A DNA stretch of 64,000 bases from positions 29,198,001-29,262,000 of the forward strand of contig CANTUQ010000004.1 of the NCBI GenBank assembly GCA_947683425.1. Direction: 5' to 3'. Numbering within the stretch: the stretch's first letter is position 1; each line of letters begins with the position of its first letter. Source of the stretch: Excoecaria cochinchinensis. Lineage: Eukaryota > Streptophyta > Magnoliopsida > Malpighiales > Euphorbiaceae. The translations under genes and the position numbers were made by a program. Below the pieces are notes generated by a model, which had not been told where the DNA came from, searched no databases, and worked only from the letters and a program-made list of their open reading frames with translations. This document shows, one piece after another, positions 1-10,335 of this stretch.

Positions 1-380
1 AGTCATTGGATGAATAAGTGATATATTTCTTTTTAAGGCAGAACTAAAGAACAATGAGAATGTAAACTGTATTCTTTTATTCATTGCAAAACTAAAGTAC
101 ATTTCTATATGATTTCATCATACATGATCCTTATTTAATAAGAATTCAAAAGCACAAGACCACACCTAATCTCGGAATAGATCTTGTAAGCATCAAACTC
201 CTGTTATCAATCGGCCCTCTCGGGTTTTCTCGATTAAACATTTTCTCTTAGCCCTTAATTTTTGCCCAGTATGCCATTTTTCGGTTTTCACCCTGACAGG
301 GCACCCAATTTTAGCAAGGCCGCCTTTTTTCGATTTTCGACCCGTGGGGCCTTCATTCTCTTCTTTTGATTTTCTGGTCT
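1..380 (-). other. Element 1 noncoding region downstream of integrase
   Basis: There is no reading frame here. The segment is recognisably repeated at 19650-19995 (element 2) and, in reverse orientation, at 59300-59560 (element 3). It is therefore the conserved start of the long 3' noncoding region of this Tat family. It includes short motifs such as CGATTTTCGACCCG next to the end of pol. The LTR is not reached. Confidence 0.75.
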
Positions 381-1553
381 TTAGCCATGGAACCTTTTTA
401 GTTTATTGACATTGACCGGGTCTTTAAACTCATTCCCATCACTGTTCGCTAAGATCGCTGCCCCTTTCGTTAGTAACTTTTTCAAAATGAACGGGCCTTC
501 CCATGCCGGCTTGAATTTTCCACGTATGTCTGGCACTCCCGGCCTCATCATCTTAATGACCAAATCCCCTTCTTTCAATGGGTGCTTTCGTACCTTCTTG
601 CTAAAGGACCGAGCTAGTTTCTTCTGATAAACCTGATTGTGGTAATAGGCTCTTAACCTATCTTCATCCAATAGATTCAACTGCAACAATCACTATTGTG
701 CCCATTCTGTCTCTAAAATCTCAGCTTCCATGACTACCCTTAAAGATTTTAGCTCTATTTCAACTGGTAGAACTGCTCTGGTTCCGTATACCAGGGAGAA
801 TGGTGTTGTTCCCGTAGAGGTTCTGGTTGTGGTTCTATAACCCCAGAGTGCAAAAGGTAGCTTTTTCGCCCAATCTTTGTAACTCTAAACCATCTTGGCC
901 AGTATTCTTTTCACATTCTTGTTCGCTGCTTCAACTGCACCATTAGCTTGAGGTCGGTAAGGAGAAGACTTATGATACTGGATTCCATATTTCTGAAGCA
1001 TCTGTTTAGTTTCTGCTAAGAATTGTACCCCATTATCAGAAAAAATATGGTGTGGGAGGCCATATCTGCATATCAATTTTCTCTCGATGAATTTAGCCAT
1101 ATCCCTAGCATCAACCTTCTTGAAAGATTCAGCTTCGACCCATTTAGTGAAATAATCAATGGCGACTATAATGAACCTGTGCCCATTAGAAGCTGTAGGA
1201 CGTATCTCGCCTATGATATCTATTCCCCAAGCTGCAAATGGCCATGGAGATGTCAAACTATGTAGTTCTGAAACTGGCACATGCCTCAAATTCGCATATT
1301 GCTGGCATAACTGGCATTGCTTCACATATTTTGAACAATCCGTATCTATCGTGAGCCAATAGAATCCTTAGCGCATGATCTTCTTCGCTAAGGTTAAGCC
1401 ATTCATGTGAGCTCCACAGACTCCGTCATGAACTTCCTCCATAACTCTTTCTGCTTCTTTCTTCGCCAAAAATCTTAATTGAATACCATCAGCTTGTCTC
1501 TTATATAAAGCGCCATTTACACTAATGAATTGAGTGGATAACTTTCTAATCAT
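381..1553 (-). pseudogene. Integrase of element 1, broken by stops
   Basis: This is the C-terminal part of the pol frame. A zinc-binding HHCC region is visible: His residues around GAHMNG, and CQLC about 40 codons later. The catalytic core follows with Asp in GIDIIG, Asp in SDNG and Glu in VEAANK; the last two are 35 residues apart, the DD35E pattern of retroviral-type integrases. A C-terminal domain runs to KLKRFHG at 381. No chromodomain is visible, as expected for Tat rather than chromoviruses. Stops interrupt at 1368 (TAA), 885 (TAG) and near 695 (TAG then TGA), all in one frame. Integrase would insert the cDNA; this copy cannot make it intact. Confidence 0.88.
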
Positions 1554-1565
1554 TCTTTGGTCTTT

Positions 1566-2622
1566 CTAGGTGGCTTCTTTTGGGAAAACTGACCATTCCA
1601 AGTAGTTCTGAATGTCATAGTACCAAGGGTTTCCATCGGCGACATTAACATCCATTACCTGCTCAACTTCAAAACAAGGCTTTTTCGAGCTAAAAATCAG
1701 CACGGGTCTCATAGCAACGCCTAATGAATTATCCCACATGGACACTAATATCGCTAGAGTATCAGCCAATTGATTTTTATCCCTGGGGATGAAGTGAAAG
1801 GTGCAAGTCTCGAACTGGCTACTCAACATTCTCAAATGCTTCACATAAGGCAACAGCCTCTCTTCCTTAACTGACCATTCCCCTTTGATCTGATGGATTA
1901 CCAAGGACGAATCTCCAAAGACTTCTGTGGTCTTTGCCCCCCAGAGCAAGCAATGCTTCCAATCCAAAGATGCAAGCTTCATATTCTGCTTCATTATTGG
2001 TCGCCTTGTACCTCAACTTCTTGGCTAATGGCAACTTTTCACCATCCGGGGTTGTAAGAATAATCCCTGCTCCTGCCCCTTTACTGTTAACTGCCCCATT
2101 GAAAAACATCTGCCACCCTTGTACTGCTAGGGCCATGACATCTTCATCTGGGAAATTGTACTCAAAATGGTCTCCCTTAATAGGATGTTCAGCCAAGAAC
2201 TCAGCTACAACTCTTCCCTTAATGGTTTTCCTGGTGATGTATTCGACATCAAACTCCTGCAATAGTAATAACCATCTTCCCATTTTTCCTAGTAGAGAGG
2301 GTGCTTCTTGAAGGTACCTGAGCGGGTTATGCTTGGCAACCGCTTGTACACTGAAGGAGTGAAAGTAGTGTCGCAACTTTTTGGAGGCCCAAATCACTAC
2401 CAAGCAAATCTTTTCTACTTCAACATATTTGGCTTCATATGGCAGGAATTTCTTGCTAAGATAGTAAACAACAAACTCCACTCCAAATTCATCCTCCTGA
2501 GCCATCATGGCACCCACTGAATTGTCTTCTACTGCCAGATACAAGATTAATGGTTTGGCACAATGTGGTGGTCTTAAAACTAGTGGATTCAAGAGATAAT
2601 CCTTAATAGTGTCAAAGGCCAA
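1566..2622 (-). pseudogene. RNase H plus extra archaeal-type RNase H of element 1
   Basis: Two RNase H regions lie in tandem. The first, gypsy-type, includes YYLSKKFLPYE and RHYFHSF. The second starts near 2120 (WQMFF) and carries the EAEYEA, VFGDSS and DKNQLAD motifs. A second RNase H in this place is known for the Tat lineage. In the second domain the first catalytic Asp is replaced: the codon at 2098-2100 reads Asn in FFNGA where the family has Asp, and element 3 still has Asp in its copy. One extra base in a run of six C (1937-1942, plus strand) shifts the frame, the only indel I found in the whole gag-pol. Stops at 2623 (TAA) and 1566 (TAG) flank the region. Confidence 0.82.
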
Positions 2623-3531
2623 TTAACAATCGTTATTCCACACCACCGGTTGATTCTTCCTAAGAAGCTTGAAGATGGGCTCACATACTGAAGCTAGCTT
2701 GGCGATAAACCAGCTGATGTACTGAAGCTTTCCCAGGAAACTTCTAACCTCTTTCTCTTTCTGAGGCACTAGCATCTCTCTGATGGCCCTGACCTTATCA
2801 GGATCCACTTCAATTCATCTCTGGATTATGACATGGCCTAATAGCTTACCCGAGGTAACTCCAAAAATGCACTTCTTGGGATTGAGGCGCAGATTATACT
2901 TATTGATCCTTTGAAAGAACTTTTCCAAAGCCTCGAAGTGACCTTCTCTGGTAGCTGACTTGATCATCATGTCATCAACATACACCTCCACTTCTTTGTG
3001 GATCAAGTCATTAAGAACTCTAGTGGCCATTCTCTGATAGGTTGCTCTTGTATTCTTTAATCCGAAAGGCATAACCCGGTAAGCAAATGTACCCCATTTA
3101 GTGATGAAAGCTGTCTTGATTAGATCCACTATCTTGTTAAGGATTTAATTGTACCCTGCATACCCGTCCACGAAGCTGTACATCATACAAGCAGCGGCAC
3201 TATCTACCAGCGCATCAATATGAGGCAGAGGAAAATCATCTTTCGGGCAGGCTTTGTTCAGGTCTCGATAGTCCACACACACCCGAACCTTTCCATCCTT
3301 TTTAGCCATAGGAACTACATTAGCCAGCCATGTCGGGTATCTAACCTCCAGTAGAAACTTAGCCTTAATCTGCTTACGGATCTCCTCTTTCACCTTCTGA
3401 GCCCATTTTGGCCTAAGTCTTCTGAGTTTTTGCTTGACATATTTACTCTCTGGGTAAGTTGGAATGGCATGTTCGGCTACATCTCAATCAATTCTTTGCA
3501 TGTCCTCGTAGGTCCAAGCAAAGACTTTTTC
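2623..3531 (-). pseudogene. Reverse transcriptase of element 1
   Basis: Landmarks in order are ANVVPMAKKDGK, VRVCVDYRDLNKACPKDDFP, VMPFGLKN and the catalytic YVDD (about 2971-2982). The segment ending in YISW and the start of the connection to RNase H follow. The set is diagnostic of Ty3/gypsy RT, and the NKACPKDDFPLPHID form is typical of Tat/Athila. The frame is interrupted by TGA near 3483, TAA at 3145, TGA at 2815 and TAA at 2623, each explicable by one C-to-T change. It would copy element RNA to DNA, but the copy is inactive. Confidence 0.9.
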
Positions 3532-4359
3532 TTATTTTTTTAATATTCTCTCAAATTTTATCCTCTCCTCAGGAGTTATATCTGATGCTATCAAAATTTC
3601 CTTTGGATTCTCCAAAGTTTCGAGATTAAATGCAGTCGTGCTAGTTGAGTTAATGTCAAAGATGAATGCATCATGTTTATGATCATGAGAAATGAAATCA
3701 TCAGAAACATCACACAAGTAAGAAAGGTTATTTATCTCATTAATGTAATCAGAAACATTAACATTGTAATTAAAAAGTTTTGGCATAAAAATAGTATCTA
3801 AACAACTATTGTCTTTATTTTCTGTCGACGACAACGTTGCAGCCGACTGTATTTTGACTTCTTGGCTTAGTGGAGGCTTTTCAACTACCTCCGGAGAAAT
3901 CTTCAAATCTTCAATCTTTAGCTCTGGCTCTACCATCTTCTATTTTCCCTTCAACCTGGTAGCTAACAGCTTATCAGTGACAATCTCCTCAGGCTCATCC
4001 CTGTCCCAGACGCTGCACTGTGTCATAACTTACTCATCCTAGAAATTCTCTGCGGACTTGATAACTCTAACATCCCAGTTGAAGACATCATTGAAGATTT
4101 CAAACCCCGAAACGATCTTTCCATTTATCCACTAAGGCTCTTCATCACCAGTGTAAGCACAGACCAAAGATGAGGGAACAAAACTCTCTGAAATGTGGGG
4201 GATCTTCTTTGGCACTTTCTTCTTATCGTGCTCTCCTTTGTAGCCCAGACCCTTCCGATCTTTCTGGCCTTGCGTTGTGATAGCAGACTGCAGCCCTTGT
4301 GAGCTTTTTCCTAAACCGGCACCTGGAAGGATGTGTATCTTCTTCATCATATTTACCAC
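3532..4359 (-). pseudogene. Protease-RT linker of element 1, no recognised domain
   Basis: This in-frame stretch between protease and RT is acidic and low in recognised motifs. Several stops lie inside it (4132, about 4040, 4031 and 3943) and TAA at 3532. A block containing SYLCDVSDDFISHDHKHD and ITPEERIKF is also recognisable in element 2 (about 21280-21560, minus) and element 3 (58150-58440, plus). It is therefore a conserved family feature rather than noise. Its role is unknown to me; a spacer in the polyprotein is the simplest reading. Confidence 0.6.
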
Positions 4360-5457
4360 TTAAGGGCTATCTGCTAAACCCTGCTCCTCTCCAATCATTG
4401 ATATATGAAAGCCACTAAATGGCTGGTTAGAAATCCCCAAGGCAGACACTTGGTTTTCTCTTACTGTTTTGACAGTCACCACCTCTCCTTCATGAGGTAT
4501 CTTTATCATCTGGTGTAGGGTAGAAGGCACTCCTCCCAATTTATGGAACCATGGCCTTCCAAGCAGAGCTGAGAAATTCGCTGGGATAGGCAAGACCACA
4601 AATTCTGCTTCTGTCTCAATGGGCCCAGTCTTGACTAGAGTTCTGAAAGTTCCTGATGCTTGTCTCTGAGCATTGTCATAGGCTCTAATGGTTAAATCAG
4701 ACTTGCTCAACATGCTTTCATTTAGCCAAAAAGCCTGAAGTGCCACTAGAGGGCAAACATTTATGGATGAGCCATCATCAATGATAACACAAGCGGTGTG
4801 CTTGTCATTAATTTGAGCCTTCATGTACAGCGGCCGATTGTGATTGCGGCCTTCAGCTGACAAATCTGCATTAGAAAACATCAGTCTCTCTCCTGATCCC
4901 CCCTTGACGAGATCTAGCAGCTCAGCTGGAGAAATTGTGGTGGCTACGGCGGACTCACTCAATGCCTCAACTAACTTCTGTCTATGAGAAGGGGACTGCC
5001 TTAGAAGGTCCCAAATAGATATCTGAGCCGTGGTTTTTTTCAGCTGCTTTGCTATGGGATTTTCTTCTGGCTCCTTCTCCACAGGTGCTTGCATTGAGTC
5101 TTGCTGCTTCTCAACTTCGGTGACCACTCTCCCACTTCTTATTACAGCCCCAACTCTCTCCTCCTCCTCCCAATCACATGGATCCGTTATCTCTCCCTCC
5201 TTCTCCTCTTCATCTTCGTCTCCACTCTCACTAGTGGACCAACAGTCTATCGCCGCCACAGGAATCCCTTTTTCACTTGCCTCAGGGCGAGTGATAGTGA
5301 CGTAATCATTTCCATACAAATCTTGAAGGACATACCATTCGGGTAGGCTTGACCCAATCATGAAAACAGGCGGTGGCACAACATTGAAATTAGACTTCTT
5401 CTTGCTCTCCCTCTTTTTAGGATCGGTCATCTGCTTACTATCGATCAGATCCTGAAT
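4360..5457 (-). pseudogene. Aspartic protease region of element 1 pol
   Basis: The frame from 5430 to 4360 is open for 356 codons. It has an acidic, low-complexity N-terminal part (ESGDEDEEEKEGE). The retroviral-type aspartic protease follows: the active-site region ACVIIDDGSSINVCP, then LLGRPWFHKLGGVPSTLH, which is the conserved C-terminal block of Tat/Athila proteases. It would cleave the Gag-Pol polyprotein. It is in the same frame as gag, so gag and pol were probably made as one polyprotein. It ends at TAA 4360. Confidence 0.82.
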
Positions 5458-6717
5458 CTAGTGCCTCAGCTTGAAGCAATTGTCTGTCAGATGCCCAATA
5501 TTTTTGTGAAAGGCACAATATTCATTCTCTTTATGCCCCGGTTCCCCTTGGGTCCTAGCTGGCCTAGGTGGCAGGGATTGTAGCTTCCCCTCCTTTATCA
5601 ACCTCTTCAGTACCCATGACAAAGGCCTACCCAAATTCGAGAAGTACCTCTGATTCACTCCTGTTGCTGACACCTCAGCTGTCTTCGCACTTCTGTTACC
5701 ACTGCTGGAACTAGCTGACATAGTTGCACCTTGATTGTTGTAGCCCTTCTTGGCATAAGCCTCACTGCTTGCCCTTCTGGCCATATATTCTCCCTCTGCC
5801 TTTATAGCAATGTCCTTCAAGGACTCCCAATCTTTTAGCCCCTTCATTTTTAGTCTATCTCTCAGATATGGGCTAGCATTCCGAATGAATAATCGGATAT
5901 GATCAGGTGTATCGGGTTTGCGCTTCATCTCCATAACCCGGTTCCTCTACCAAGTGAGGTATTCATGGAAAGACTCCCCAGCCTTCTGCTGCAGCAGCTC
6001 TAGATCCTTCAGTGTGACCTCCATCCAGGTACTGCAATTGCATTGCTTTAGGAACTCTTCAGTCAACAAGTCCCAATCTTCTTTGGACCTCTTATCCAGC
6101 CCATGGTACCAGTCAATGGCAGCCCCTGTAAGACTCAAGCAAAAGTACTCTATCTTCTGCTTCCTTGTTAAAGTTATCCCCTTCATGACTAGTGAGTACT
6201 GTTTGATGTGTGTAGCTGGGTTAGAGGTGCCATCAAATTTTGGAATATCAAGCATCTTGAAGTTCTGGGGGATCAGATCATCCCCATCCAGCTCATGATC
6301 CTTCGGGTTCATTCCCCTTCCTACAGTCATCATCCTTGTCATAGCCTCAAACTTCTCCTCCATCTTTCTCCACATTGCCTCTTCCAACTTAGGCGGCTTT
6401 CCCTTTGCCACCATCTATTCCTCTTGCTCATCTTCCCAAAGGTCAACCTCAGACCTAGGGCCTTCTCTATGCTCAACAGGCATTAGCGCTCTTGGCTCAA
6501 CTGCAGGTGGGTTAACTACAGTAGGGGGATCCTCCCTAATAGCCCCTTGTCCATCTGGCCCTCTAATAGGAGCAGCAGTAACTTGTTGCCCAGTTATGGT
6601 AGTGGTTAGGTTGCCTATCATTGCCATTATTCTAGCCTCAAACTCCTCCATTCTTCTTCCTATTTCCTCGGCAATCATTGCTCGGGTTGCATCAGACCCA
6701 CTTGATTGGTTAGTCAT
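5458..6717 (-). pseudogene. gag of element 1 (capsid and zinc-knuckle-like domain)
   Basis: The ATG at 6717 begins MTNQSSGSDATRAMIAEEIG. The same N-terminus (TRALIAQEI) appears in element 2. The capsid (retrotransposon gag) domain covers about 6330-5790, with FDGTSNPATHI, WYHGL and HIRLFI. A nucleocapsid-like motif, YCAFHKNIGHLTDNC, lies near 5525-5480; its Cys-His-His-Cys spacing differs from a classic CCHC knuckle and is usual for Tat/Athila. In-frame TAG stops at 6415, 5947 and 5458 divide an otherwise single frame that continues into protease. Confidence 0.85.
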
Positions 6718-7630
6718 ACTTATCTCACCCGATGATTCGGAAGAAAATATCTCACTACCCTCTGAAAGAGAATTTGAGCTCTAATATGACACTAGCTCTG
6801 GTAATCCCAAGAGTGGAATCCTTCTCAACCGACCGTCAGGACCCCTTGACCACCTGGACAAATCTATGATGGTTGCAAAATACACCTTGTTAGGATGATG
6901 CTTGATTGAAATACAATGCATGGTTGTACTGATGCAGCATAGACAAACACATGAAAGCAGGTAAATCCTTCCAACCTTATCTCTCCCACACACGAGGTAA
7001 AGTAGTTTCTTCCCTAGGTGGGCTTTGTCCAAGGGTCAACAGGGAACCCATTGGATGTGTATGGTGCACGGTGAAAATCCGGCAGCATAACATCTCTTGT
7101 CTAATGTACATGCATACGATTGTTTGGCCATTATGTATTTAAACAATTCAACTAAATTAAGATGGGCCTATCGGGGCATGAAAGCCTTTGATGAGGACCA
7201 TTTAATTTAGTTGATCTTGTTCAATATATGATAGCCCAAGTAACAAGCATGGTATTACGGTACATTTCACCTAGTGAAAGTATCTATTGCCAATACATGA
7301 GCTTCGGTCAAAGGTGATGACACTTTAGGGCTACCCAAGCATGGTCCCTGCCAACGGGTCTAGCTCATCACAAGCATAACGACCGATTGGGTCACCATTT
7401 GATATACCATAAGGTACAAGGCTTGGGCTAGTGATTATCCTTAACACTTCCCCACATTGAGTGAACGTAAGGTCGTGCTTTGGGAATGCACCGGGGTAAG
7501 ATAGTGACAAAACTAACATAATCTAAGGCTCTAATGATATGCTATGCAATTTCGAAAAGGGATAAAATTTTTAAATTAAAACTCAATTGTAAATTTTAGC
7601 TAAGGTACTTTTGAAGGAAAGTCTCTATGT
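6718..7630 (-). other. Element 1 5' leader between primer site and gag
   Basis: About 0.9 kb without a supported reading frame. Blocks of it recur in the same position in element 2 (22590-23470) and, on the plus strand, in element 3 (56255-57180). Shared pieces include the CACACGAGGT region near 6990 and a block around AACAGGGAACCC near 7040. Such a conserved noncoding leader is where packaging or dimerisation signals would lie; that role is inferred. Confidence 0.7.
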
Positions 7631-7647
7631 CCCCAGTGGAGTTGCCA
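7631..7647 (-). promoter_or_regulatory. Primer-binding site for tRNA-Arg (element 1)
   Basis: The plus strand reads CCCCAGTGGAGTTGCCA. This equals the 3' end of plant tRNA-Arg including CCA apart from one base (T for C near the 3' end). On the element strand it is the primer-binding site, one base from the LTR end at 7649. tRNA-Arg priming is a known trait of Ogre/Tat elements. Confidence 0.88.
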
Positions 7648-7765
7648 CTGTGACGCGCACGACCCCGAGAGTGCTCCAAAGGCCCACTTTTAGGGCTTTT
7701 GGGAATGAGGTTCAGTGAAATTGCAAGTGCGTCTATTTTGGGCAATAAGGAGGTTTTTTGGAGTT

Positions 7766-7989
7766 GCCACCCAATAGAACATTGGAAAAGGTCGTCTAGC
7801 CTCAGTGAGCCTAAGACAGCAATGCCATGTCCATTTTAGGCAAGCTAGAGGGGTCTTGGAGGCCCCATCCTAATAGAACATTAGGATGGCCCTCTCGCCT
7901 CGTGGAGCCTAGGACTATGCAAGTTAAAGCCTATTTACGGGACACAAGAGGTGTCTTGTAAGTCCCATTCCAATGGAATATTGAAATGG
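7766..7989 (-). repeat. Three hairpin repeats at exact 100-bp spacing in the LTR
   Basis: Three inverted repeats start at 7771, 7865 and 7965, with loops at 7776-7780, 7875-7879 and 7975-7979. The second is a perfect 10-bp stem (arms CCATCCTAAT and ATTAGGATGG, loop AGAAC). The third has arms CCATTCCAAT and ATTGAAATGG; 9 of 10 bases pair and the odd C-A becomes G-U in the element RNA. The first keeps 5 bp (CCAAT/ATTGG, loop AGAAC). Related hairpins lie in the LTRs at 23616-23630, 23777-23801, 53077-53093 and 53153-53171. Confidence 0.75.
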
Positions 7990-9168
7990 TCATCTCGCCT
8001 CGTTGAGCCCAAAGACCAGAGATGGTTCGGGACTTCCCATTTATTCATACCTTGGTTAAGTTTATAATTGGGTTTTGAATTTAGCGTTTCATCCTATTTC
8101 TCATTCAATTTTAATGTAATTTAATTAAAGCGCATGTCAATCATATAAATAAAGCGGTAAATAGAAATAAATTTAAAATAAAGCATATGAAATATATTAC
8201 AACAAAAACTAGGGGCAGAATACAACCCCCATTATAAAATAAAATACAAAACATACATAAATCGGGCTATTTATTAAGGATGATAACATTGGTCCTCTCA
8301 TGCATAATTTAAGAAAACAATTTTAAAGTGGCAATTTATTTTGGATGGGAAAACTAGGACATTGGTCCCAATTTTTATTTAGAAAACCCAAGTTAATTAA
8401 TAGAAATATTTTTGTGACTTTTTAATCAGCGTGCATATAAATAAATTTATTATTACAAATTACATATTAAAAATAAAATAAACCAAAATAAAAACAAAAT
8501 AATGAAAATACAAATGCCAAATTAACTTCCAAAGGGCGTCTTCAAATCTCCATGGACCCCACTTGGCAAAAACTCACACATAGAAATGAGTATTGGAAAT
8601 AAAAACACAAAAAATGAAGTTAGTAATAAAAAATGAATTAAACATATAACATGAAAACAATTAAAATAAGGCAAATAAAAGCGCATCATGTATGACAAGC
8701 CAATTAAAATGACATAATAAAAATATAGAATTTGACAAATTAACAAATCAACATGCATAAAAAATATAACATAAAAATAATAAAACTCAACATGCATAAA
8801 CAATCATAAAATAATAATTATAAGATTCAACATGCAACAAAAAAAATGAGAAAATAAACATAAAATTCAGCATGTATAAAGACACAAAATAATAGCATTA
8901 ACATCCAACATACATAAAAACCAAAAGTAATAATAAAAATCAGCATGCATAAGAAATATAAATAATAATATTAATAATAATAATGATACTAGTACCAAAT
9001 ACTAGCAATAAACAAGGATAATAAAAATTATAATAATAAAACTAGCAATTGCAACTATAATAATAACAATAATAAACATAATGAAATCAAAAAATATGAA
9101 CAACCCAAATTAAGCATGCAAGAATAAAATAATATATGACAAACTAATAAAGCATGTTAAAACATCGC

Positions 9169-9169
9169 A

Positions 9170-9230
<61 letters not shown>
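9169..9230. repeat. (AAT)n microsatellite
   Basis: An uninterrupted AAT trinucleotide run inside the element 1 LTR, followed by a few ACA units. Reading frames through it are poly-Ile or similar and are not genes. Confidence 0.95.
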
Positions 9231-9234
<4 letters not shown>

Positions 9235-9957
9235 CAACAACAACAAAACTAATAATCAAGTGAAGACAATAGTCATAAAAAAATAATAACATGCATAATG
9301 ACATGAACATTTAAATAAGAACATAAAAATAAGAAGAAACTAATAGAACTAATAGAATTTACATGATAAAAAGTCTAGAAGAATTTACAAAACCAAAAAA
9401 GATCTAAACGAATTTACATGTTAACCAATTAATTGGAAATAAAAATTGAATTAAAATTAGAGCCAAAAATAATTACCCTCAAAATTAGCTTAATGAAATG
9501 AAGGTAAGGAGATCGAATTCCTTGTCTTGATTTGAAGAATATGACTAGAAAAATAAAATGTTAAAAGTGAATTTTTACCGAAGAACAAACAATTAATTTA
9601 TTTGTCCTAAAGTAAAAAATTGTTAATCGAAAGGAAGAAAATTCCTAAGAACAAAAATTAATCTTTTTGCCTTAAGAATTCACTTGGAAAAAAATTCTTT
9701 AGAAAAGTTGAGAGAATTTGTTTGAGAGAAAAAAGAAGAAGAAAAATAATTTTTCCCCAAAAAAATTCCCCTCCTTTTCCTTCCTAAATTCCCTTTTATT
9801 TTTCCCCAAAAATTCAAATTTTTTAATTAAAAAATTAAATTAAATTAACTCCAATAATCACTAAGAACTGCAGAATTTCAAGGGTTAGGGATATAAAAAT
9901 TTTTAGCATTGAATTCTCTTAAAAAAATTGAAGAAAAAATGAAATTTTGAGCAAAAA

Positions 9958-10106
9958 CGTCAAAATCGGCAGCAACGAGCGACCAGGGGGAGAGCCGGAC
10001 GAGCGACGGGCGTCGTTGTACCTAGCTCGCGTACGCGGGCGTCGCTCGCCCAACGTGCGGGCAAGCGCGCCCAGCAAACTGGGCGCTGCTGCGCTCGACA
10101 TTCGCC
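9958..10106. other. CpG-rich island in the LTR of element 1
   Basis: About 150 bp of strongly GC-rich, CpG-dense DNA in a very AT-rich LTR. It includes an 8-bp inverted repeat with arms GCGCCCAG (10067-10074) and CTGGGCGC (10079-10086). Blocks in the same position occur in the other Tat LTRs (15370-15535, 26025-26245, 55165-55490). Open frames occur on both strands only because stops are rare in GC-rich sequence. Confidence 0.8.
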
Positions 10107-10335
10107 GAAATTTTAATTTTTTTTTTTAAAAAATCCTAAAAAAATACAATAATTTAAAAAACTCACTTTTTTACCCCAAAATAATTTTTAAAATACGTTT
10201 TTATTCATTCCTAACAAATCAAAACGACAAGAAAATTATCACTTCCGACTTTCATTCTCTTTACTTATAAATCGGCACACTTAATTTCATCATTGGGTAA
10301 TCCTGATCAAGGCTACTCGGGACCCGGTGTCTACA

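Larger units (their letters stand above)
1..10335 (-). mobile_element. Tat-lineage Ty3/gypsy retrotransposon (element 1), 3' end off the window
   Basis: Read on the minus strand the order is 5' LTR, tRNA-Arg primer site, leader of about 0.9 kb, gag, protease, RT, RNase H, a second RNase H, integrase and 3' noncoding. That order, the tRNA-Arg primer and the extra RNase H-like domain between RNase H and integrase fit the Tat group (Ogre/TatIV-V relatives). The 3' LTR must lie left of base 1. The element sits in an older minus-strand gypsy fragment (10336-10770). The expected 5-bp target duplication would be GTGTC at 10336-10340, but its partner is outside the window. Many in-frame stops show the copy is dead. 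Confidence 0.9.
7649..10335 (-). repeat. 5' LTR of element 1 (2687 bp)
   Basis: On the element strand it begins TGTAGACACCGGGTCC and ends GCGCGTCACA, with TG/CA termini and the primer site next to it. It is very AT-rich apart from a GC- and CpG-rich block at 9958-10106, about 230-380 bp from the LTR start. The 3' third has three repeat units 100 bp apart, each with a hairpin (7766-7989). An (AAT)n tract lies at about 9169-9230. The start and end motifs match the LTRs at 23482-26448 and 52966-55634, but the bodies differ, so these are related subfamilies. Confidence 0.88.

Noticed and set aside
381..6717. In-frame TAG stops as possible programmed readthrough
   Set aside because: There are too many, TAA and TGA also occur within conserved domains, and a catalytic residue is lost. 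Decay explains it better.
7631..7647. Sequence identical to part of a tRNA-Arg
   Set aside because: Only the last 17 bases match and there is no cloverleaf; its place beside the LTR shows it is a primer site, not a tRNA gene. The same applies to 29089-29105.
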